7,176 bases of DNA, from NCBI GenBank assembly GCA_023135745.1, contig JAGLSM010000101.1, forward strand, positions 1 to 7,176, in the 5' to 3' direction. How positions within the stretch are numbered: position 1 is the first letter of the stretch; the number at the start of each line of letters is the position of its first letter. The notes under the pieces are model-generated. The model was not told where the DNA came from and did not search any database. It was given only the letters and a program-made list of their open reading frames with translations. The DNA comes from Spirochaetota bacterium (lineage in GTDB: Bacteria > Spirochaetota > JAGLSM01). Below are positions 1 to 4,827 of the stretch, piece by piece. The translations under genes were made by a program, and so were the position numbers.

Positions 1-114
1 CAAATTTCCGAAAGATATAACATTCATCCAGTCAAAAATAAAAACGGCAAAGCCAACAAGAAAAATGTTAATCATTATAACAAAAACTAACCGGCGTTTA
101 TTTTGGGCAATCAA
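1..114 (-). CDS. flbB: N-terminus of a membrane-anchored protein, probable flagellar collar protein FlbB (partial)
   Basis: This gene is cut by the window edge; only its first 38 codons are present and they stay open to base 1. The start is read as TTG at 114-112. An in-frame TAG lies at 120-118, so no longer start is possible, and a GGAG sits six bases upstream of the TTG across the stop of the preceding gene. The visible peptide has a short basic stretch (KRR, residues 6-8), then one hydrophobic helix at about residues 9-27, then FDW. This fits a single-pass protein with an N-terminal anchor. In spirochetes the gene after fliJ in this operon is commonly flbB, a MotE-like membrane protein at the base of the periplasmic collar. 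The FlbB proteins I recall have a similar N-terminal anchor followed by an FDYLG-like segment. The identification rests on context plus this short similarity, so it is probable, not certain. Confidence 0.6.
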   Translation of the reverse strand, partial: MIAQNKRRLVFVIMINIFLVGFAVFIFDWMNVISFGNL

Positions 115-124
115 CCTCTACTCC
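115..124 (-). promoter_or_regulatory. Ribosome binding site for the flbB-like gene, supporting a TTG start
   Basis: Read on the minus strand this is GGAGTAGAGG directly before TTG. The GGAG (124-121) begins at the last base of the TAG stop of the transglycosylase gene and lies six bases from the TTG. This arrangement suggests translational coupling and supports TTG over the next in-frame ATG (75-73), which would cut into the hydrophobic helix. Confidence 0.6.
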
Positions 125-726
125 TATGAAAACTTACTATAGTATTGTAACACTTTTTTTATAAAATCTTTAGTTTCTTTGTAGTTTGGAACTCCGTTAT
201 TTTTATCAACTGCTTCGGGACCGGCATTATAAGCGCCGAGAGCCTTTGAAAGATTCCCATTATACCTTAACATCATATCTTTTAAATATTTGGATCCTCC
301 GTTGATATTCTGCCTGGGATTAAAAATCGAAGAGACATTCAAGAGTTTAGCAGTCCCGGGCATGAGCTGCATTAATCCTGAAGCACCTTTTGAAGATACT
401 GCATTCGGATTAAAATTTGATTCCTGCCTTATTACAGCCTTAATCAAGGCAAATGGCAAATTGTGTTTTTTAGCCGCGTTTTTAATAAATTTATCAAAAG
501 CTTCCGGACCATATTTTAGATTTGCCTTAATACTCTGTGATGAAATATTTTTTATATCATTTTTATTATTTATCTTTTTTAATGTTGTATTAATTTTAAT
601 ATTTTTTTTTGGATTCTTATTATTGTTAACCTTCTTGTAATAAGGATTATGCAGATTTGTAACATCCGAAATTCTTTTCTGAATCGAATGCATTCTACTT
701 ATGACGTTTTCAATACCTGTCAGCAT
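124..726 (-). CDS. Slt-family lytic transglycosylase in the flagellar operon
   Basis: The 200-residue protein carries a C-terminal Slt/goose-lysozyme-like domain (about residues 72-198). Family motifs are clear: VIRQESNFNP with catalytic Glu102, SSKGASGLMQLMPGTA (residues 111-126), and GAYNAGPEAV (164-173). Such enzymes cleave the MurNAc-GlcNAc bond of peptidoglycan without hydrolysis, leaving a 1,6-anhydro end. Here the likely job is to open the wall for the rod or periplasmic parts of the flagellum. The N-terminus (MLTGIENVISRM...) has no Sec signal peptide or lipobox and looks like an amphipathic helix. A low-complexity Asn/Lys linker (about 31-68) joins it to the catalytic domain. The ATG lies 10 nt after the fliJ stop, preceded by AGAGG. 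Spirochetes lack a classical FlgJ-type order at this place, so this protein may fill the rod-lyase role; that part is inference. The catalytic assignment is firm. Confidence 0.9.
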   Translation of the reverse strand: MLTGIENVISRMHSIQKRISDVTNLHNPYYKKVNNNKNPKKNIKINTTLKKINNKNDIKNISSQSIKANLKYGPEAFDKFIKNAAKKHNLPFALIKAVIRQESNFNPNAVSSKGASGLMQLMPGTAKLLNVSSIFNPRQNINGGSKYLKDMMLRYNGNLSKALGAYNAGPEAVDKNNGVPNYKETKDFIKKVLQYYSKFS

Positions 727-736
727 ACAGACCTCT

Positions 737-1186
737 TTAACCGTTATTTTTGTTGTTTCTATAATGTATCTGCTCAGCTATCTCTGAAAGTTCTTTAATT
801 TCTCTTATCTGTTCCTGTTTTAAAAATTCTTTATACTTCTTTTCCTTCACCTTCTCAATTGCCATTTTTTCTTTCCTTGCCTTGGTATATCTTATCTTGG
901 CCTGTTCAAGTTCAAACTCCATGGATCTTATCCTGCGTCTGGAGCCTGTCATTCTACTGTCAATACCTGAAAACTGCATTTTTTTCAGAACTACTTCTGC
1001 AACTGTATACAAGGATTTGACTTCATCTTTCCTTATAAGAGTCCCCCGCCTGTAGTTGAGTTCGTTTATAATCGCATATTGGCGGTTAATTTTACCCTGA
1101 ACTTTGGCAAGTTCATTTTTTTGCTTATCTTCTTCCCTCTTTCTAAAATCAAGGACTTTTTCAAGAGAGAAACGGAACTTACTCAT
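737..1186 (-). CDS. fliJ: Flagellar export chaperone/ATPase stalk protein FliJ
   Basis: The 149-residue protein is highly charged and almost entirely predicted coiled coil, the usual length and shape of FliJ. It opens with FRFSLEKVLDFRKREED, the typical FliJ N-terminal pattern (F-x-L-x-x-V-L-x-x-R-x-x-E). It closes with a Lys/Glu helix (EKVKEKKYKEFLKQEQ...) followed by IKELSEIAEQ, matching the family's conserved C-terminal end. FliJ is the soluble stalk in the centre of the FliI hexamer, resembling the gamma subunit of F1-ATPase, and links the ATPase to the FlhA export gate. The ATG overlaps the fliI TGA as ATGA (1183-1186), with AGGGGAG seven bases upstream, so the two genes are probably translationally coupled. 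The family is poorly conserved in sequence, so position directly after fliI adds much of the weight. Borrelia calls the same gene flbA. Confidence 0.88.
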   Translation of the reverse strand: MSKFRFSLEKVLDFRKREEDKQKNELAKVQGKINRQYAIINELNYRRGTLIRKDEVKSLYTVAEVVLKKMQFSGIDSRMTGSRRRIRSMEFELEQAKIRYTKARKEKMAIEKVKEKKYKEFLKQEQIREIKELSEIAEQIHYRNNKNNG

Positions 1187-2700
1187 GCTCTAACTCCCCT
1201 GCCGGTCCTTGTCCGATGTCCGTATTTTTTGGTTTCCACAAAAAAGGCCTTCAGTCCTTCCATAGCTTCATCTAAATCTGAAGACTCATATATTCCCTGT
1301 TTTAAATACTCATTGATCCGTTCAATCATTGTTATCGCTTTATCAATCTTTGGATTTGAACCATGAGCATAAGCGCCAATATTAATGATGTCTTCAGCAT
1401 CCTTATATACCTTAATTATCTCCCTTACTTTTCCTGCTGTTTTTAAATACGAATCATCAACAAGATCTACCATAGCTCTTGATATTGAAGCAAGAATATC
1501 AATCGCCGGGTAATGATTATGCATTGCAAGATCTCTTGAAAGCACAATGTGACCATCAAGATGACCTCTGGCCGCGTCCGCAATCGGATCATTGATATCA
1601 TCATCGCCTTCAACAAGTACAGTATAAAAAGCAGTAATAGTACCCTTGTCGCTTGTTCCGGTTCTTTCAATTAGTTTTGGAAGAGCTGAAAAAACTGAAG
1701 GAGTAAATCCCTTGGTTGTGGGAGGTTCTCCTATTGATAGACCAATTTGTCTTTGAGCCTGGGCAAAACGGGTGAGAGAATCCATTAAGAATAATACATC
1801 TTTTCCCTGATCCCGAAAATACTCCGCGATTGCCGTTGCAACATAGGCTGCTCTGATACGCACCAACGGCTCTTGCTCAGCTGTAGCTACAACAATAACA
1901 GAGCGGGCAAGTCCCTCTTCGGTAAGATCTTTTTCAATAAAATCCCGAACTTCCTTGCCTCGTTCCCCAACCAGAGCGATCACATTTATATCTGCCTCAG
2001 TATTTCTTGCCATCATTGACAGAAGAATTGATTTACCAACTCCTGAACCGGAAAATATACCAACCCGTTGACCTCTTCCGATTGTCAGTACACCGTCAAT
2101 TGCTCTGACACCTACAGACAAAGTCTTCTTTATCCTTTTCCTTTTAAGAGGTTCCGGAGCTTTAGAAATTACGCTGCGGTACTCTCCTGCATGAACATCA
2201 ATTCCCCCGTCTATAGGTTTTCCAATACCGTTTAATATCCTTCCAAGCAACTGGTCTCCAACGGGAATTTTAAGAGGATGCCCGGTTGCGGTTATAAGAG
2301 CGCCTGAAGATATTCCGTCCATGCTTCCAATACCCATAAGCTTAATGCTATCATCCTCAAAACCCACAACCTCGGCAAGCATCTCCTTTTTATTACGAAG
2401 CTGAATTGTACAAAGTTCCCCTATAGACGCCTCCGGACCGTTACCCTCAATAACAAGCCCGGTGACATTCTTGACACGTCCGGTAAACTTAATGGGATCT
2501 GTATCCTCTATAAGAGAGACATACCTCTCAAAACGGATATCTTCAAGAGGATTGTCAGTCCTGTAATATTTTTCATATTCTTTTTTTAATTCCGGAAAGT
2601 CATCAGAGAGATAAATATTATTGCCGTCATTAAAATCACCCAGAGCCATATCGTCTTCGATATCTTTCATATTACTCTCATAATTCTCATTAATCTTCAT
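1183..2700 (-). CDS. fliI: Flagellum-specific ATP synthase-like export ATPase FliI
   Basis: The 505-residue protein is a T3SS/F1-type ATPase that drives unfolding and export of flagellar substrates on the cytoplasmic side of the basal body, held by FliH and FliJ. Visible motifs are a beta-barrel start (FTGRVKNVTGLVIEGNGPEASIGE across about 72-95), Walker A GIFSGSGVGKS (214-224), VGERGKEVRDF with catalytic Glu246, Walker B VLFLMDSLTRFAQAQR (302-317, Asp307), and DPIADAARGHLDGHIVLSR with a likely arginine finger at Arg378. The start chosen is ATG at 2700-2698, preceded by GGGAGGGGAA. A TTG four codons further up lies inside that Shine-Dalgarno and is rejected. Compared with the usual 430-460 residues, this FliI has about 55 extra acidic residues before the canonical N-terminal region (FERYVSLIEDTDPIKFTGRV). 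The gene starts 39 nt after fliH and overlaps fliJ by 4 nt. Confidence 0.97.
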   Translation of the reverse strand: MKINENYESNMKDIEDDMALGDFNDGNNIYLSDDFPELKKEYEKYYRTDNPLEDIRFERYVSLIEDTDPIKFTGRVKNVTGLVIEGNGPEASIGELCTIQLRNKKEMLAEVVGFEDDSIKLMGIGSMDGISSGALITATGHPLKIPVGDQLLGRILNGIGKPIDGGIDVHAGEYRSVISKAPEPLKRKRIKKTLSVGVRAIDGVLTIGRGQRVGIFSGSGVGKSILLSMMARNTEADINVIALVGERGKEVRDFIEKDLTEEGLARSVIVVATAEQEPLVRIRAAYVATAIAEYFRDQGKDVLFLMDSLTRFAQAQRQIGLSIGEPPTTKGFTPSVFSALPKLIERTGTSDKGTITAFYTVLVEGDDDINDPIADAARGHLDGHIVLSRDLAMHNHYPAIDILASISRAMVDLVDDSYLKTAGKVREIIKVYKDAEDIINIGAYAHGSNPKIDKAITMIERINEYLKQGIYESSDLDEAMEGLKAFFVETKKYGHRTRTGRGVRA

Positions 2701-2702
2701 TT

Positions 2703-2710
2703 CCCCTCCC
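2703..2710 (-). promoter_or_regulatory. Ribosome binding site of fliI, fixing its ATG start
   Basis: On the minus strand this reads GGGAGGGG, followed by AA and ATG (2700-2698). A longer reading from TTG at 2712-2710 would place this Shine-Dalgarno inside the coding region and add only M-G-G-E, so the ATG is the better start. The preceding bases form the TTCTTGGGAGG leader also found before fliF. Confidence 0.7.
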
Positions 2711-2739
2711 AAGAAAATGCCGAACCTATGACTTAGTAA

Positions 2740-3660
2740 TTAATATACGATATCACGTTCCCGATCTCCAATAGTGATAGGCATTATTTCTTTTATTTTT
2801 TCTTCTATTTCCTCAAATTGGCTGGCAATTCTTGCGTCAATGTTACCAAAATCGGTTTCAATAATACATCCGCCCTTGTCTACAGTAGAGTCCTCAAGAA
2901 TCGAAACATTGTTTATGTCTTCGACCATTTTTATAAATTCTTCTTTATGCTCGGTGGTTAATTCAAGGTCCGCAATATTGACCCTTATTATCAGATTGGT
3001 TCTTCCTCTTACCTTCTGAAGAGCATCTTTTATATTATGCATTACAATACCCTTTTGATGCTCTGAGATTGATTTAACAACTTTTCTTGTAATCAGCAGA
3101 ACAATCATCATGAGCTGTTTTTCAACATTTTTTATAATCTCATTACGCCGCTCAATAGTCGCTGATATTATCCGGTTCAGCGAATTAATTAAACGTGAAA
3201 CCTCTTCTTTTCCTTCATCGTAACCCTTGTTACGGCCGCTTTCATAACCCCGGTCCCTTGACTGCGTCTCGGTTTCGGAAACCTTTCGTTCGGCCTCCAT
3301 TATGAGCTCCTTGGCCCGGATCTCAGCATCAGCAATAATCTCTTTTGCTTTGAGCTCGGCCTCTGTGAGTTTATTTTTCCCCTCATCTGAAGCTTTTTTT
3401 ATCCGGTCAAAGGCGTTATTCTCAGCATCTTTTTTTATTTCTTCAGCCTTAAGTTTTGCCTCTTCTTTTTTCACTTCAAGATCTTTATCCGCGGATTCTC
3501 TCATATCCGCGATCTGGGATTCAATCTCCTCTACACTGGGACCTTCGTAAACCTCTTCTTCACCACCTTCAGGCTTCTGTACAATCATATCCGGGCTTTC
3601 AAGGGTAACCCTTCTTGAGATTTTCGCTATATCTATAGGTTTATATACTGGTTTAGACAA
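2740..3660 (-). CDS. fliH: Flagellar export ATPase regulator/stator FliH
   Basis: FliH dimers bind the FliI N-terminus and tether the ATPase to the C-ring, similar to the peripheral stalk (b/E/G subunits) of rotary ATPases. This copy is about 306 residues and has three parts. The first is a short N-terminal segment, (TTG)SKPVYKPIDI. The second is a long charged coiled coil (about residues 45-135) with an 11-residue repeat and then a GxxxG run (GYES-GRNK-GYDE-GKEE). The third is a C-terminal domain with ALQKVRGRTNLIIRVN and GGCIIETDFGNIDARIASQ, both characteristic of FliH. The start is debatable. ATG at 3669-3667 follows directly on a GGGGAGG with no spacer, whereas TTG at 3660-3658 has that same site nine bases upstream, so I prefer the TTG. 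The overlap with fliG is then 8 nt (17 nt with the ATG). The GxxxG and C-terminal motifs make the family call secure. Confidence 0.93.
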   Translation of the reverse strand: MSKPVYKPIDIAKISRRVTLESPDMIVQKPEGGEEEVYEGPSVEEIESQIADMRESADKDLEVKKEEAKLKAEEIKKDAENNAFDRIKKASDEGKNKLTEAELKAKEIIADAEIRAKELIMEAERKVSETETQSRDRGYESGRNKGYDEGKEEVSRLINSLNRIISATIERRNEIIKNVEKQLMMIVLLITRKVVKSISEHQKGIVMHNIKDALQKVRGRTNLIIRVNIADLELTTEHKEEFIKMVEDINNVSILEDSTVDKGGCIIETDFGNIDARIASQFEEIEEKIKEIMPITIGDRERDIVY

Positions 3661-4741
3661 CGAGTTCATCCTCCCCTGCGCGTGCTACAACAATATCTCC
3701 GGATTCTTCGAGTTTACGTATGATGTTCACTATTTTCTGCTGAGCTTCTTCAACGTCTTTCAGACGAATCGGACCCATAAAGTCCATATCCTCCCGGAGG
3801 AGACTTGCTGCTCTTTTAGACATATTTCTGAAAATTTTATCCTGTACTTCCGAGTCAACAGCCTTGAGCGCTTTGGCAAGCTCCTGACCGTCAACTTCCC
3901 TTAGTACCTTCTGTATCGCTCTATCATCAAGAAGAACAATATCTTCAAAGATAAACATTCTCTTCTTGATCTCTTCAGCAAGTTCCGGATCTTCTTCTTC
4001 CAGAGCTTCTATTATTGTTTTTTCAGTACCTCTATCCACAAGGTTTAGAACATTTACAATTGACTCAATACCACCGGCTGAAGTGTAATCTTCGCTTGCA
4101 AGTGTAGAAAGCTTACGTTCCAGCACTCTCTCAACCTCTCTTAGAATATCAGGAGATGTTCTGTCCATCATTGCAATTCTTTTAGCAACATCAGCTTGAA
4201 CTTCATGAGGAAGTGAGCTTAAAATTACGCTCGCCTTCTGAGGATCAAGATATGCGAGAATCAATGATATGGTCTGTGGATGCTCACTCTGAATAAAGTT
4301 AAGCAGATGACTTGGATCAGTTCTTCTGATAAAGTCAAAAGGTCTGACCTGGAGTGAACTTGTAAGCCTGTTTATGATATCCAGGGCTTTTTGTGACCCT
4401 AGAGCTCTTTCAAGGACATCCCTGGCGTATTCGATACCTCCGGTAGAGATGAACCCTTGCGCCATCATCATTTCCTGGAATTCCAGAAGAACCTTATCCT
4501 TCTCGTCAGCCTCGACCTTATCCAGACGGGCAATTTCAAAAGTCAACTGCTCAATCTCATCTTCCCTCAAATGCTTGAATATTTCAGCAGACACATCAGA
4601 ACCAAGGGATACAAGAAATATCGCGGACTTTTGACGACCGGTTAACTGTTTTTTATGACTGTGCAGACCCGCATGATGAGCCGCACGGCTGGCCGCACTT
4701 CCGGTACCGCTTCCCGCTGCCGCCTTTTCAGAACCTGCCAT
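3653..4741 (-). CDS. fliG: Flagellar motor switch protein FliG (spirochete FliG2 type)
   Basis: FliG forms the upper C-ring, binds the FliF tail through its N-terminal domain, and receives torque from the MotA/B stator through its C-terminal domain. The 362-residue protein shows LTGRQKSAIFLVSLG at the start of FliG-N (33-47), the EHPQT motif of the middle domain (153-157), the MFIF hinge motif (262-265), the torque-helix region with RAIQKVLREVD (274-284), and the C-terminal GPIRLKDVEEAQQKI. Length is slightly above the usual 335-345 because about 31 Ala/Gly/Ser/His residues precede the LTG motif. ATG at 4741 has GGGAGG six bases upstream. Spirochetes often have two FliG proteins; the one encoded between fliF and fliH is the functional rotor copy known as FliG2, which this matches by position. 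A candidate promoter lies in the 86-nt gap upstream. Confidence 0.97.
   Translation of the reverse strand: MAGSEKAAAGSGTGSAASRAAHHAGLHSHKKQLTGRQKSAIFLVSLGSDVSAEIFKHLREDEIEQLTFEIARLDKVEADEKDKVLLEFQEMMMAQGFISTGGIEYARDVLERALGSQKALDIINRLTSSLQVRPFDFIRRTDPSHLLNFIQSEHPQTISLILAYLDPQKASVILSSLPHEVQADVAKRIAMMDRTSPDILREVERVLERKLSTLASEDYTSAGGIESIVNVLNLVDRGTEKTIIEALEEEDPELAEEIKKRMFIFEDIVLLDDRAIQKVLREVDGQELAKALKAVDSEVQDKIFRNMSKRAASLLREDMDFMGPIRLKDVEEAQQKIVNIIRKLEESGDIVVARAGEDELVV
3670..3676 (-). promoter_or_regulatory. Ribosome binding site of fliH inside the end of fliG
   Basis: On the minus strand the site is GGGGAGG, encoding part of the Gly-Glu-Asp near the FliG C-terminus. It abuts ATG (3669-3667) with zero spacing but lies nine bases from TTG (3660-3658), a normal distance. 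It therefore favours the TTG as the fliH start and coupling to fliG translation. Confidence 0.55.
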
Positions 4742-4747
4742 AGACTT

Positions 4748-4758
4748 CCTCCCAAGAG
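4748..4758 (-). promoter_or_regulatory. Ribosome binding site of fliG with shared TCTTGGGAGG leader
   Basis: Minus-strand sequence CTCTTGGGAGG, with the GGGAGG (4753-4748) six bases before the fliG ATG. The TCTTGGGAGG part is identical to the sequence in front of fliF and fliI in this window. Confidence 0.7.
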
Positions 4759-4794
4759 TTATTCAATAATTATCAGCTACATCTTTATCTTTCT

Positions 4795-4823
4795 ATTATA
4801 CATCTTACTCTCTAAATATACAA
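4795..4823 (-). promoter_or_regulatory. Candidate internal sigma70-type promoter upstream of fliG
   Basis: On the minus strand a perfect -10 hexamer TATAAT (4800-4795) is preceded, at exactly 17 bases, by TTGTAT (4823-4818), which keeps the TTG of the -35 consensus. It lies just after the fliF stop codon, in the largest intergenic gap (86 nt) of the window. Transcription would begin near 4788 and give a leader of about 46 nt before the fliG ATG. It could allow the rotor and export-ATPase genes to be expressed partly on their own. The region is AT-rich, which raises the chance of a fortuitous match. Confidence 0.45.
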
Positions 4824-4827
4824 ATGA

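Noticed and set aside
290..640. Plus-strand open frame opposite the transglycosylase gene
   Set aside because: It is antisense to a gene with clear catalytic motifs, and its Phe/Leu/Ile-rich ending merely reflects the A-rich Asn/Lys linker on the other strand.
1079..1366. Plus-strand open frame across the fliI-fliJ junction
   Set aside because: It lies antisense to two well-supported genes and has no recognisable motif.
1467..1670. Second minus-strand frame inside fliI
   Set aside because: It is an out-of-frame shadow of the conserved FliI ATPase domain.
2701..2712. Longer fliI start at TTG (2712-2710)
   Set aside because: It would read through the Shine-Dalgarno itself and add only four residues; the ATG at 2700 has a well-placed ribosome binding site.
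3661..3669. fliH start at ATG (3669-3667)
   Set aside because: The Shine-Dalgarno touches the ATG with no spacer. The in-frame TTG nine bases away fits better, though the ATG cannot be fully excluded.
4754..4800. Possible terminator or hairpin between fliF and fliG
   Set aside because: Only short AT palindromes are visible, with no GC-rich stem followed by a T run.
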